In this document: one piece after another, positions 8,145-16,938 of the stretch
How positions within the stretch are numbered: the first letter of the stretch is position 1
How the letters are laid out: each line of letters opens with the position of its first letter
From: Chitinophagales bacterium
GTDB lineage: Bacteria; Bacteroidota; Bacteroidia; Chitinophagales; UBA2359
Length of the DNA stretch: 39,914 nt
Assembly (NCBI GenBank): GCA_016787295.1
Contig: JAEUUX010000047.1
Coordinates: 1 to 39,914 of the forward strand
Direction of reading: 5' to 3'
Notes under the pieces: model-generated
The model's database searches: none
Seen by the model: the letters and a program-made list of their open reading frames with translations, nothing else
Told to the model about the DNA's origin: nothing
Program-made: the position numbers and the translations under genes

Positions 8145-9908
8145 TTATTGTGCTGCATTAGCAGCCTGACCAACACTAAAACCTTGTACATTAAAACCTG
8201 GACGTGCTACCGACGAATTAGCATTACTAAAGCGTTTGTGAATGGCAATACGTTCTTTCAACGACACCAAGAAAATATAAGGTTGTTCATCGTATATTAT
8301 CTCTTGGATTTTGTAGTACAATTCTTTACGTTTGTTGTTGTCGAGAGTTGTTCTAATTTCTTCGATGATTTTATCTGTTTCGGCATTTCCAAAACCACAG
8401 TAGTTTGAACCATCTCCTACCATAGAACTTGTATGCCATATTTGTTTCAAGTCGTCGGGAGTAGGGTCTTGTACCCAACCCAAAGCACACAAATCAAAAT
8501 CATGTCTTTTTACTTCTTTCAAATACACCGACCATTCGCGCGCCAATACCTCAATTTCGATACCTGCTTTTTTGGCATTAGCTTGCAATAAAAGTGCATA
8601 ATTTTTGCGACGTTCGTTGCCATTGTTATATTTCATCGTGATTTTGAACGGAGTATTGACCCCATCAATATCTTTATCCAAAATGCCATCACCATTACTA
8701 TCTTTCCAACCCGCTTCGGTCAATAGTTCTTTGGCTTTATCTATGCTAAACTCTATATCTTTCAAGTTGGTGTTATAATAGGATTTGGTGGGGTGGATAG
8801 GTCCATTAACCGATTCGCCAAAACCATATAACAAAGAGTTAATGATTTCGGGTTTATTGACCAAATGTGCCAAAGCACGACGTGTGCGTTTATCACTTAG
8901 TTTGGAGTTTCTAGTATTAATGCCGATGTAGTCATATTGCATAGCGATGGGCGTATGCAAATTGAACAATTTATTGAAACAGTCGTTGTGTTTTAGTTGG
9001 TCAAAATCTGGAATATTGATACCGTATGCCACATCGATAGCCTCGCCTTTCATGGCACTAATGACAGCATTCCAGTCGGTCATGATTTTGTAGGTAATAA
9101 CCGTTGGATTGGCGGTCAATTGCGGAGCATCTTTTATTTTATCGCCCCACCAATTTTTTTTGCGGCGCAATTCTATGCGTTGGTCAGTAATCCATTCTAC
9201 AAACTCATAAGGTCCCGACCCCACAATAGTGCCTTTTTCGCGGTCGTGTTTGGTGTTGAACACATCAGCAAATGTTTTTAGGATAGGGTTGTTGTTGGTA
9301 GAATCTTTGAGTGAGGCAATGTTTACTTTGGTTAATAATTTGTTGGGATCATAGATGTATTCGGGCAAAACATAGTTCAGTCCCATTGCTTCTGCCAAGA
9401 AGTATCGCTCATCGGAGTAGATGGTGAATTTCTTAGGATTGCTTGGGTCTGGGACAATTTCATCGATGAAATCATAGGACGGGCGTGATGATTCGGAGGT
9501 TACTTTGGGATTTAGCACAGCTTTAACCGTAAAAATAACATCAGCCGCTGTGATAGGTGCGCCATTATCCCATGTTGCTTCTGGGCGTATTTCGTATGTC
9601 AAACTCATACCGCCTTTATATTTACCATCATTGATTTCTTGAATCTGCGGACGGTCAACCGCCAAAAGTCCCACTGGTTGTAGGGTTTTGAAATCGGTGA
9701 GCAATAGAGATTGAAAAATATTGGCTTCTACATAGCGCGAATTAGCCGAAGAGGAGATAACGGGGTTGATTTTATCGGGATTGCCCAAGTCGTGTACCAC
9801 AACAGTAGGGTCGTTCCCTTTGGTAGATGTGCCACAGTCTTCTGTACAAGACGAAAAATACAACATCGTTGCCGCAATACTTAAGAATAGTAGAAAACGG
9901 TCGTACAT
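8145..9908 (-). CDS. Peptide ABC transporter substrate-binding lipoprotein (SBP_bac_5)
   Basis: A 587-residue extracytoplasmic solute-binding protein of the OppA/DppA family (SBP_bac_5, PF00496). The signal ends in LYFSSC with the lipobox cysteine at residue 21. The family pattern is clear: LTYEIRPEATWDNGAPITAADVIFTVKA near the start of the domain, then GSGPYEFVEWITDQRIELRRKKNWWGD, then NSKLSDKRTRRALAHLVNKPEIINSLLYG, and near the end IQEIIYDEQPYIFLVSLKERIAIHKRF. It probably captures oligopeptides for import. No permease or ATPase gene is next to it. The permeases at 22.6-25.1 kb come with their own binding protein. The promoter is shared with a divergent epimerase gene. Confidence 0.92.
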   Translation of the reverse strand: MYDRFLLFLSIAATMLYFSSCTEDCGTSTKGNDPTVVVHDLGNPDKINPVISSSANSRYVEANIFQSLLLTDFKTLQPVGLLAVDRPQIQEINDGKYKGGMSLTYEIRPEATWDNGAPITAADVIFTVKAVLNPKVTSESSRPSYDFIDEIVPDPSNPKKFTIYSDERYFLAEAMGLNYVLPEYIYDPNKLLTKVNIASLKDSTNNNPILKTFADVFNTKHDREKGTIVGSGPYEFVEWITDQRIELRRKKNWWGDKIKDAPQLTANPTVITYKIMTDWNAVISAMKGEAIDVAYGINIPDFDQLKHNDCFNKLFNLHTPIAMQYDYIGINTRNSKLSDKRTRRALAHLVNKPEIINSLLYGFGESVNGPIHPTKSYYNTNLKDIEFSIDKAKELLTEAGWKDSNGDGILDKDIDGVNTPFKITMKYNNGNERRKNYALLLQANAKKAGIEIEVLAREWSVYLKEVKRHDFDLCALGWVQDPTPDDLKQIWHTSSMVGDGSNYCGFGNAETDKIIEEIRTTLDNNKRKELYYKIQEIIYDEQPYIFLVSLKERIAIHKRFSNANSSVARPGFNVQGFSVGQAANAAQ

Positions 9909-9945
9909 AATTGAAAAACAGTTTTTTTATTGGTGTAAAAAGACG

Positions 9946-9953
9946 TACCTTTG
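9946..9953 (+). promoter_or_regulatory. -7 box for the epimerase-flippase unit
   Basis: TACCTTTG, a perfect TAnnTTTG box, lies 29 bases before the epimerase ATG. A -33 element at the usual distance is not obvious. Confidence 0.5.
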
Positions 9954-9967
9954 CGTAAAATAAAGCG

Positions 9968-9975
9968 CAAAAGTA
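9968..9975 (-). promoter_or_regulatory. -7 box for the substrate-binding protein gene
   Basis: On the minus strand TACTTTTG lies 59 bases before the ATG at 9908. It is 14 bases from the opposing TACCTTTG box, so the two divergent promoters would overlap and could interfere with each other. Confidence 0.4.
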
Positions 9976-9982
9976 CTACAAA

Positions 9983-10915
9983 ATGTCTAATATTGTTGCT
10001 ATAGACCGTATAAAAACTGTATTAATTACAGGAGGGACGGGTTTAATCGGTAAAAAACTGAGTCAACTGCTTACCGACAAGGGATATGAGGTGTGGCATT
10101 ACAGCCGAAAACAACGCCCAAACTCTCCCTATCGCACTTTTTTGTGGGATGTAGAAGAAGGTACGATAGATACAACACCTCTGTCAGAAGCCGATGCTAT
10201 TATCCATTTGGCGGGAGAAAGTGTGGCAGAATCTCGCTGGACAGAACAACGAAAACGCGAAATCATTAACAGCCGCACCAATAGCCTACGTCTACTCCAC
10301 GACTCGTTGCGCGATGTGCAACACCAAGTCCAATGTTTTGTATCTGCCTCTGCTATTGGTTACTATGGTAATCATTATGGCGAAGTATTGACCGAAGAAA
10401 GTAGCCCAACTAACGAATTTTTGAGCCGTACTACCCAATGGTGGGAAGATGCCGCACAGCAAATAGCCAACATGAATATTCGTACTGCTATTTTGCGCAT
10501 TGGCATTGTGTTATCTGCCGAAGGCGGAGCTTTGCCGCTTACTGCCTTGCCGCTCAAATTCAGAGTTGGTACTTATTTTGGCAATGGTGGTCAGTATTAC
10601 TCATGGATACACTTAGACGATATTGCCAATATGTTTGTTTATGTTATGGAAAATAATTTAACAGGCATATATAATGCTGTTGCACCCGAACCTGTGACTA
10701 ACAAAGAATTTGTGCGAAATATCGCTGTTGCCCAAAATCGTCCGTCGATTTTTGTGCCTGTACCTGCTTTTGCGTTGCGGGCGGCTATGGGCGAAATGGC
10801 AGCCATTGTTTTGGATAGCGCTTTTGTTTCGTCAGAGAAAATACAAGATGCGGGTTTCCGTTTCAAATATCCCAAATTGGGATTGGCACTCAAAGCCATT
10901 TATAAACACTCCTAA
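9983..10915 (+). CDS. TIGR01777 family epimerase (extended SDR, YfcH/SDR39U1-like)
   Basis: A 310-residue NAD(P)-binding Rossmann protein of the extended short-chain dehydrogenase class. The dinucleotide motif TGGTGLIGKKL (about 16-26) is followed by IIHLAGESVAESRWTEQRKREIINSR, which is very typical of the TIGR01777 subgroup, and by SASAIGYYG, which carries the active-site tyrosine. RIGIVLSAEGGAL and YYSWIHLDDIANMF are further family signatures. A C-terminal DUF1731-like segment (VPVPAFALRAAMGEMA, then GFRFKYPKLGLALKAIY) completes the usual length. The cellular substrate of this family is not firmly known. The gene is 15 bases upstream of a flippase and probably co-transcribed with it. Confidence 0.93.
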   Translation: MSNIVAIDRIKTVLITGGTGLIGKKLSQLLTDKGYEVWHYSRKQRPNSPYRTFLWDVEEGTIDTTPLSEADAIIHLAGESVAESRWTEQRKREIINSRTNSLRLLHDSLRDVQHQVQCFVSASAIGYYGNHYGEVLTEESSPTNEFLSRTTQWWEDAAQQIANMNIRTAILRIGIVLSAEGGALPLTALPLKFRVGTYFGNGGQYYSWIHLDDIANMFVYVMENNLTGIYNAVAPEPVTNKEFVRNIAVAQNRPSIFVPVPAFALRAAMGEMAAIVLDSAFVSSEKIQDAGFRFKYPKLGLALKAIYKHS

Positions 10916-10930
10916 AAAAGTAGGTGTATC

Positions 10931-12367
10931 GTGCAAAAACTCTATTCATCGGCATTGCTCTACACTTTTTTATCGTTCTTGCAGGGGTTTATTGGTTTAT
11001 TGTTGCAGCCGCTATATACCCATTATTTTAGCAGTTCCGACTATGCCGTTTTTTCTTTGCTCAACAATTTGGGCAGTATTTTGGGTGTGATGGCTACTTT
11101 GAGTTTGGGCAATACTGTTTTTACGTTCTATTACGACTATGTGGGAAAACCGCTTGAAATTGAGCGTTTTCTGGGGCAAATTGTAGGTTGTATCCTCTTA
11201 ACAAGTGCATTTTCGTTGTTATTGTTGCTATTAATAGGCAATAATTTGTTCGGGATTTTATTCAAAGACACTGCTTTTAGGTTTTATCCTGACGGTATAG
11301 CTGCTTTTTTGATAGGTGTATTTGGCAATATTATGGTGCCTTACATGGCAGTACTGCGCAACGAAAAAAACATTCGGGCTTTCGCCGTTTTGTCTATTGC
11401 TACGGTGGTATTAGGATTGGGTTTTCAGTGGATAGCCATTGCAGGTATGGGAGCTGGAGTGAGTGGAGCTTTGATAGGGCGCAGTTTGGGCAATGCCATA
11501 GTTATTCTATATGTGTTGTATCGTATGCGATATGTGTTGAGTTTTCGATTAAAAAAAAACTATTTATATGCTCCTTTGTCTTATGCCATTTTTTTGTTAC
11601 TCAACAATATTTTGGAATGGACAAGCGCTTATAGTGACCGTTTTTTTATAGAACAATGGTTCGACACCCATTTATTGGGCAACTATAGCCTCCTAAGCAC
11701 ACTCATTGCTATCATAGAGATGGGATATTGGGCAGTGACAATGGCAATACAACCTTTTTTGTTTGATTATTTAAAAGCAGCACAAAATAAATACATACCC
11801 GATTTGTATAATTTCTATTTATCGGTTGTGGTGTTGATTGTTGCAGGAGTCGTTTTTCTAATCACCCAATTAGAGTACTTTATTAGCAATACAACCTACT
11901 TGACTATTAAACCTTATAGTTTTTTATATGGTTTAGCGTATATTTTTTCGGCTTTGAGTAATTTGTTTTTATTACATTTTCACTACGAAAAAAACTCTCG
12001 CATCAATTTCTACCGCACCCTGATTATGTTGTGCTGTAGTTTGGCGCTTAATGCCTATTTAATTCCGTTGTATGGTTTGTGGGCGGCTATTTTTGCTGCT
12101 TTGATAGCTCGTTTGGTCACTATGTTGGCGCTACTATATTGGAAACCACAATTAATGCAATATTTTAATGCCAAATTGTATTTCCTATTAATAGGCGCTG
12201 TTGTCCTACTAATGGTTTGCCACATTACCTATCAACAAAACCTATATAGCGCCAATTTGTTGGGCTATATGCAATTGATTGGCATGTTGTTGTTGGTAAT
12301 AACTGTAAATATTGATAAACTACGATATATTATCCAGCAAAAAAAAGAAGCATGGAACAATAAATAA
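10931..12367 (+). CDS. Oligosaccharide flippase (Wzx-like, MOP superfamily)
   Basis: A 478-residue membrane protein with about twelve to fourteen hydrophobic segments and an N-terminal LYSSALLYTFLSFLQGFIGLLLQPLYTHYF, the usual opening of polysaccharide flippases (Polysacc_synt, PF01943/PF13440). Such proteins move lipid-linked oligosaccharides from the inner to the outer leaflet of the inner membrane. The start is GTG at 10931, since the next in-frame methionine (about residue 54) would remove the first helices. It follows the epimerase after 15 bases. Its last codons and stop form the left arm of a perfect hairpin shared with the opposing htrA gene. Confidence 0.88.
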   Translation: MQKLYSSALLYTFLSFLQGFIGLLLQPLYTHYFSSSDYAVFSLLNNLGSILGVMATLSLGNTVFTFYYDYVGKPLEIERFLGQIVGCILLTSAFSLLLLLLIGNNLFGILFKDTAFRFYPDGIAAFLIGVFGNIMVPYMAVLRNEKNIRAFAVLSIATVVLGLGFQWIAIAGMGAGVSGALIGRSLGNAIVILYVLYRMRYVLSFRLKKNYLYAPLSYAIFLLLNNILEWTSAYSDRFFIEQWFDTHLLGNYSLLSTLIAIIEMGYWAVTMAIQPFLFDYLKAAQNKYIPDLYNFYLSVVVLIVAGVVFLITQLEYFISNTTYLTIKPYSFLYGLAYIFSALSNLFLLHFHYEKNSRINFYRTLIMLCCSLALNAYLIPLYGLWAAIFAALIARLVTMLALLYWKPQLMQYFNAKLYFLLIGAVVLLMVCHITYQQNLYSANLLGYMQLIGMLLLVITVNIDKLRYIIQQKKEAWNNK

Positions 12368-12388
12368 CTATATGCTTATTGTTCCATG
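12351..12388. terminator. Hairpin spanning the flippase stop codon
   Basis: A perfect 13 bp inverted repeat (arms 12351-12363 and 12376-12388) with a 12-base loop. The left arm encodes the last residues of the flippase, and the TAA at 12365-12367 is in the loop. The hairpin lies between converging genes. No strong T-run follows on either strand, so termination is plausible rather than certain. Confidence 0.5.
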
Positions 12389-12406
12389 ACACTTACTCGT
12401 TCAATA

Positions 12407-13954
12407 TCATTCCATCGTAAAAGGGAACATTTTGGGACGTTGTCCAGAGCCAGGATAAATACCTTCAAATGTAATCATGTCTCCTTTTTTGCTTGCTCGA
12501 ATCAACATTGCTAACTCGTTAATGCTTTTTATCGGCAAATTATTGATGCGCAATACCACCAAACCTTGTTTGATTTCGGTAGTTCGGCGCAGCAGACCGT
12601 CCTCCAATACTCGTGCTATACGAATGCCCGATTTGAGACCCATATCGGACAATTCTTTGGGAGTCATTGTCTCAAAGTCGGCTCCCAAAATTAACCTAAG
12701 TTCATCTATAGGTGAATTAATGGTGCCGGTTTCTTTCTTAATGTTTTTTAGGATAGCATTAAGAAATAGTGTTTCTTTTTTGCGCAAAATAGTGATACTA
12801 ATTTTTTGTCCAGGATTGAATCCTGCTATTTTTTCTTGTAACTCTGGCACCGAATTGACTTTGGAGCCATTAATTTCGATGATAATATCACCTTTTTTGA
12901 TTTTGGCATCGTCGGCAGTACTACCGGGAGGCACATAGTCTACATAGACACCATTCATTGAAGGTAAATTATTTTTTTCGGCAATTTCGGGTGTAATATT
13001 GCGCGTATTGGCACCCAAATAGGCACGTTGTACAGCACCATATTGTTTTATGTCATTATATACTTTTCTAATCATATTGCCGGGAATAGCAAACGAATAA
13101 CCTTCGCTTATACCCGAATTGCTGGCAATGGCTGTCGTAATACCCACCAACGAACCCTCCAAATTGACCAAAGCCCCACCACTATTGCCCACATTAACTT
13201 CTGCATCGGTTTGTATAAAAGCTTCGATGGCATTTTGTTGGTCTAACAAGTTGATATTGCGGGCTTTGGCACTTACAATACCAGCAGTTACCGTAGAACT
13301 CAAATTGAAAGGATTGCCTACTGCCAACACCCACTCGCCAACATTGAGCGAATCAGAATTGCCAAAATTAAAGTATTTAAAGGAGCGCGGAATAGCAGCA
13401 GGTTTGATTTTTAGAACTGCCAAATCTGTGCTAGCATCAGCTCCGACCAACAAAGCGTCATAAACACTCTTGTCAAATAGGGTAACTTTTATGCTCGTGC
13501 CTCCTGCCACAACGTGGTTATTGGTCATCACATAACCATCGGCACTCACCAAAACTCCCGAACCCGACGAACTTGGTTTGCGTTCAATATCGTCAGTCCC
13601 GTAGTTTCGCCCAAAAATATCGTTGCCGATGTTGTTATTTGCATTAAAAGCCGATTCGGTTTCTACCTTAATATGCACCACTGCGGGGACAGCTTTTTTG
13701 GCAGCTAATGTAAAGAGGTCGTTCATAGGATTTTTGACTCCCGCTAAATGAGGTTCATCGTCATTCATAATAGCAGGAAAATTAATGTCACCTCCGTTGT
13801 CCATGCCTGTTGGGTATATGTTTGCAGCAAAAGAAGCATCGGTAATATCGAGCTTATGCCCAAACAAATCAAAGTGAATAGGGTGTGTTAATATATAGGT
13901 AGTTGTTGCAGCGCTAATAACAGCCACTGCAATCACAAGGAGTAGGTTTTTCAT
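12407..13954 (-). CDS. htrA: HtrA/Deg family periplasmic serine protease with two PDZ domains
   Basis: A trypsin-like protease and chaperone for misfolded envelope proteins. From the ATG at 13954 the product has 515 residues. An N-terminal signal anchor (MKNLLLVIAVAVISAATTTYIL) precedes the protease domain, with His147 in MTNNHVVAGG, Asp177 in ASTDLAVLKI and Ser258 in NVGNSGGALV forming the catalytic triad. PDZ1 covers about 310-405 (YLGANTRNITPEIAE, then IKKGDIIIEINGSKV). PDZ2 covers about 420-500 (GIRIARVL, then IKQGLVVLRINNLPI). A longer frame reaches 14071 but begins with TTG and adds 39 residues before the signal, so the internal ATG is chosen. The gene converges on the flippase gene and diverges from dapF. 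Confidence 0.95.
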   Translation of the reverse strand: MKNLLLVIAVAVISAATTTYILTHPIHFDLFGHKLDITDASFAANIYPTGMDNGGDINFPAIMNDDEPHLAGVKNPMNDLFTLAAKKAVPAVVHIKVETESAFNANNNIGNDIFGRNYGTDDIERKPSSSGSGVLVSADGYVMTNNHVVAGGTSIKVTLFDKSVYDALLVGADASTDLAVLKIKPAAIPRSFKYFNFGNSDSLNVGEWVLAVGNPFNLSSTVTAGIVSAKARNINLLDQQNAIEAFIQTDAEVNVGNSGGALVNLEGSLVGITTAIASNSGISEGYSFAIPGNMIRKVYNDIKQYGAVQRAYLGANTRNITPEIAEKNNLPSMNGVYVDYVPPGSTADDAKIKKGDIIIEINGSKVNSVPELQEKIAGFNPGQKISITILRKKETLFLNAILKNIKKETGTINSPIDELRLILGADFETMTPKELSDMGLKSGIRIARVLEDGLLRRTTEIKQGLVVLRINNLPIKSINELAMLIRASKKGDMITFEGIYPGSGQRPKMFPFTME

Positions 13955-14119
13955 TAACTGCGATTTATAGAAAAGTGGGCAACACAATATGCCCAAAGAC
14001 AGTACACCAACAGTAGTTCTGTCTTGACTATAATAGGTTTTAAGGTTTTTGTGGGTTCTGTTGGTATTCAACTAACATTATTACTGTCATAAACATTGTA
14101 CAAATACCATACCGAAAAA

Positions 14120-14935
14120 ATGACCATACCATTTTTAAAATACCATGGAACGGGTAACGACTTTATACTTGTCGATAATCGTTCGTCAAGTTTGTTGCGC
14201 TATGCACCTTCCCAATATGCGGCATGGTGTCATAGACGTTTTGGAGTAGGTGCCGATGGACTTATTTTTGTCCAACAACATGCGGATTATGATTTCGAAA
14301 TGGTCTATTATAATGCCGACGGATATGAAGGTAGTATGTGTGGCAATGGCGGACGTTGTGCCGTAGCTTTTGCCCAACGATTGGGCATTATCAAGAACCA
14401 AACCACTTTCATGGCTGCCGATGGAGTGCATCATGCCTTGATTGATCAACAACGAATTTCGCTACAAATGAAAAATGTTGACCACATTGAGCAATTTGGC
14501 AATGATTTTGTATTAGATACAGGTTCGCCGCATTATGTATCCATAATTAACGACATTAAGGCTGTTAACATTGTGGAACAAGGCAAAAAAATACGCTATA
14601 GTCCCGATTTTTGCGAAAAAGGCATCAATGTTAACTTCATTGCCCCGCATCATCAGTTAGCAGATGTATTGACCTTAGCTACATACGAGCGTGGTGTGGA
14701 AGACGAAACATGGTCGTGTGGAACAGGCACCGTAGCCAGCGCCATTGCTTGGGCATATAAACGCCAACAACTATCAGACGAACATCAATATGCTATTGAC
14801 TTGCACACCAAAGGCGGTATGTTGGGTGTATCGTTTCGTGTAAGAAGCATACCAACACCACAGCAATGGCAATTCTATGATGTCTGGCTACATGGTCCTG
14901 CTGTCGAGGTATTCGAAGGACACATTTTGTTGTAA
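14120..14935 (+). CDS. dapF: Diaminopimelate epimerase
   Basis: Converts LL- to meso-diaminopimelate in the lysine and peptidoglycan pathway, without a cofactor. The 271-residue product has the usual family length. FLKYHGTGNDFILVDN (5-20) is the family opening. The two catalytic cysteines are Cys74 in SMCGNGGRCA and Cys200 in ETWSCGTGTVASA. The substrate-binding GVEDETWSCGTG and the HTKGGMLGV near the C-terminus are also present. A frame reaching 14096 begins with TTG and adds eight residues, whereas the ATG at 14120 matches the family start. corA follows after 52 bases on the same strand. Confidence 0.97.
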   Translation: MTIPFLKYHGTGNDFILVDNRSSSLLRYAPSQYAAWCHRRFGVGADGLIFVQQHADYDFEMVYYNADGYEGSMCGNGGRCAVAFAQRLGIIKNQTTFMAADGVHHALIDQQRISLQMKNVDHIEQFGNDFVLDTGSPHYVSIINDIKAVNIVEQGKKIRYSPDFCEKGINVNFIAPHHQLADVLTLATYERGVEDETWSCGTGTVASAIAWAYKRQQLSDEHQYAIDLHTKGGMLGVSFRVRSIPTPQQWQFYDVWLHGPAVEVFEGHILL

Positions 14936-14987
14936 TAAAACCCTTATTGGCTGATATTATTTTTTACCATCAATTTTGAATTAACTT

Positions 14988-15959
14988 ATGATACGATACT
15001 ATAAAAAAAGCAGTAATCAGCCATATCTTGAGCTACAACGTGCTGAAAAAGGTTGTTGGATTAATATATATCCCCCTTTCGACAACGAAGAAGTGCGCAA
15101 AGTAAGCGAAGAGTTGGATATTCCCATAGAGTTTTTTGTAGATGCACTCGACGTTGATGAACGAAGCCGCTATGAACAAGACGATGGTGTGCAGTTTATT
15201 GTCTTGAACGTGCCAATTAAAAACCAAATCAATACCAACGAAGCTCAATATCAAACCATTCCGCTTGGAATTGTCGAAAACGACGACTATATTTTGACCA
15301 TTACGGCTGCCGAAAATCCTATCATAGACTCCTTGCTTTCGCCTGCCATGAAATCTTTAGACACCACAGACCATAGCCGTTTTGTGTTGTTTATGCTAGA
15401 AAAAACCGTGTATTTTTTCTTGCAATACCTCAAAAACATCAATGTACAACGCATGTTGTATGAAAAAGAACTACGCAATTCAAGCAGAAACGAAGAACTT
15501 TTTAAAATGATGGATATTCAAAAAAGTCTGGTGTATTTCGTAACCAATTTGCGTGACAATGAATTGATGTTTTTGCGAATGCAGCGTACCGATTTTCTCA
15601 ATATTAGGAAGCGCGAAGATTGCAACGACTTTTTTGAGGATATTATTATCGATATAAGCCAAGCACAAGAGATGGCACGCATCTATACCGACATCTTAAA
15701 CGCCACACTCGATACTTTTGCTTCTATTATTTCGAACAACCTCAATACGGTTATGAAACGGCTCACATCTATTACCATTATTTTGATGGTACCAACTTTG
15801 GTATCAAGTTTTTTTGGTATGAACGTCCCTTTGCGTGTGCCTTTTACAACGTTCGAAGTCAATGCAAGTCATGGAAATGCTTTTATAATAATTATTGTTT
15901 TTTCGGCTATTCTAACAGCTTGTTTATTCCTGTTTTTCCGACGCAACAAATTGTTTTGA
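14988..15959 (+). CDS. corA: CorA family Mg2+/Co2+ transporter
   Basis: A 323-residue divalent cation channel of the CorA family. A large cytoplasmic N-terminal domain (about 1-260) with the long helix containing NRxDE-type charged text (LRDNELMFLRMQRTDFLNIRKRED) is followed by two closely spaced C-terminal membrane helices. The first (about 265-282) runs into FFGMNVPL, the GMN signature that forms the selectivity filter. The second ends in a positively charged FFRRNKLF tail, typical of the family. It follows dapF on the same strand and ends just before a good terminator. Selectivity among Mg2+, Co2+ and Ni2+ cannot be told here. Confidence 0.93.
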   Translation: MIRYYKKSSNQPYLELQRAEKGCWINIYPPFDNEEVRKVSEELDIPIEFFVDALDVDERSRYEQDDGVQFIVLNVPIKNQINTNEAQYQTIPLGIVENDDYILTITAAENPIIDSLLSPAMKSLDTTDHSRFVLFMLEKTVYFFLQYLKNINVQRMLYEKELRNSSRNEELFKMMDIQKSLVYFVTNLRDNELMFLRMQRTDFLNIRKREDCNDFFEDIIIDISQAQEMARIYTDILNATLDTFASIISNNLNTVMKRLTSITIILMVPTLVSSFFGMNVPLRVPFTTFEVNASHGNAFIIIIVFSAILTACLFLFFRRNKLF

Positions 15960-15978
15960 TATTGACCACCCAAAAAAC

Positions 15979-16024
15979 AGCGCGGCTTCTATCCAGTAGG
16001 GGTAGAAACCGCGCTTGCTTTTTT
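15979..16024 (+). terminator. Terminator after dapF-corA
   Basis: A 15 bp stem (arms 15979-15993 and 16001-16015, with one mismatch and one G-U pair) closes a 7-base loop and is followed by TGCTTTTTTA, 20 bases after the corA stop. The opposite strand begins with an A/T-rich flank, so it could also serve mscL. Confidence 0.88.
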
Positions 16025-16052
16025 ATATAGTGTTTGTTAACAACAAGAAGCT

Positions 16053-16460
16053 TTATTTTTTCAATAAATCGCGAATTTCGGTCAACAAAACTTCTTGAGC
16101 AGGTGGTGGTGGTGGTGCAGCAGCTTCGGCTTTTTTCATTTTGTTGATAGTTTTGATGACCATAAACATCACAAAAGCCACGATTAAGAAATCAAGAACG
16201 TTGGTCAAAAAGGTGCCATATTTAATAGCTACCGCAGCAGCGGTTTCTTTGCCGTCAGGACCCAATACTGCATCTTTCAAGACAATTTTCATGTCAGAAA
16301 AATCTTGACCGCCACTTAACATACCAACAGCAGGCATTACCATACCGTCAACAAAAGCAGATACAATTTTGCCAAATGCAGCACCCATTACAACACCGAC
16401 AGCCATGTCGATAAGATTGCCTTTCATGGCAAACTCTTTAAACTCTTGGATCATCCCCAT
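16053..16460 (-). CDS. mscL: Large-conductance mechanosensitive channel
   Basis: A stretch-activated channel that releases solutes on hypo-osmotic shock, 135 residues from the ATG at 16460. [38 protein letters not shown] (5-44) is the canonical N-terminal helix and pore-lining TM1 with its hydrophobic gate. TM2 (about 83-103, [24 protein letters not shown]) is followed by a [14 protein letters not shown] linker and the conserved C-terminal helix [13 protein letters not shown]. The frame extends to 16514 but begins there with TTG. The gene lies downstream of tRNA-Glu on the same strand, separated by a strong terminator, so it probably has its own promoter or depends on read-through. Confidence 0.96.
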   Translation of the reverse strand: MGMIQEFKEFAMKGNLIDMAVGVVMGAAFGKIVSAFVDGMVMPAVGMLSGGQDFSDMKIVLKDAVLGPDGKETAAAVAIKYGTFLTNVLDFLIVAFVMFMVIKTINKMKKAEAAAPPPPPAQEVLLTEIRDLLKK

Positions 16461-16510
16461 AAATAGTAAGTAAATTTTTAGGTAATAAAAATAAAATTTG
16501 CAATTGTGAC

Positions 16511-16559
16511 GCAAAAAAAAAAGAAAGTCACAAAAAAATGATTTTTTTGTGACTTTCTT
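16511..16559 (-). terminator. Terminator of tRNA-Glu
   Basis: A nearly perfect 39-base palindrome (16521-16559) with arms of about 18 bp. On the minus strand it is followed by a run of about ten T. It begins 14 bases after the 3' end of tRNA-Glu. Confidence 0.9.
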
Positions 16560-16573
16560 GTGAAAAGAAGAGG

Positions 16574-16645
16574 TAGCCTGTACGGGAATCGAACCCGTGT
16601 TTCATCCGTGAAAGGGATGCGTCCTAACCCCTAGACGAACAGGCC
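16574..16645 (-). tRNA. tRNA-Glu (anticodon UUC)
   Basis: The minus strand folds into a normal cloverleaf. The acceptor arms GGCCTGT and ACAGGCT pair with one G-U. The anticodon loop CTTTCAC presents UUC, read as glutamate, and the T arm is CGGGTTCGATTCCCG. The CCA end is not encoded. A phylum-type promoter lies upstream and a strong terminator follows. Confidence 0.96.
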
Positions 16646-16694
16646 TTGTGCATTAAGTAAGGCTTATGGGTATGGGTTGTTGTCAAAAGCGGTG

Positions 16695-16725
16695 CAAAGG
16701 TACGGCTTTTTTTTTATACTGCAAA
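16695..16725 (-). promoter_or_regulatory. Promoter of tRNA-Glu
   Basis: Minus strand: TTTG (16722-16725), 19-base spacer, TACCTTTG (16695-16702). The -7 box and the next 14 bases are identical to those at the tRNA-Asn promoter. The leader to the mature tRNA is about 40-45 bases. Confidence 0.8.
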
Positions 16726-16786
16726 TTTTTGTGCAACTTTTTTTTATTTTTTTTCAATTTTCTTTTTTATACGGCATAAAAGAGAA

Positions 16787-16822
16787 AAAAGTTTGCATAA
16801 CTCGCAAGTTAAGCAAACTTTT
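16787..16822 (-). terminator. Terminator after the phasin-like gene
   Basis: Arms 16787-16796 and 16813-16822 pair perfectly over 10 bp and continue with a mismatch and 5 more pairs. On the minus strand a run of six T follows. It lies about 115 bases after the phasin-like stop codon. The stretch between (16823-16938) shows no gene. Confidence 0.65.
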
Positions 16823-16938
16823 GGCGGGTTGATAAGCTATTTTGCAGGGTGAGTCGCAACCCAAATGAAAATAGTTGTAGGAGTTTGTGCAATGGTGTGA
16901 GGAAGAGAAGCAGTTCGTTGAGCCTCAGCCTTTTTTAA

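Noticed and set aside
7859-8191. 110-codon minus-strand open frame
   Set aside because: It overlaps the dispersed repeat, a terminator and the end of the substrate-binding protein gene. Its composition reflects the repeat, not a protein.
13955-14071. N-terminal extension of HtrA
   Set aside because: It starts with TTG and would put 39 residues in front of the signal anchor. The internal ATG gives a standard HtrA N-terminus.
16720-16790. Dense A/T tracts near tRNA-Glu, considered as an origin or a curved-DNA element
   Set aside because: The tracts fit the promoter upstream region of the tRNA. No DnaA-box cluster or origin genes are present.
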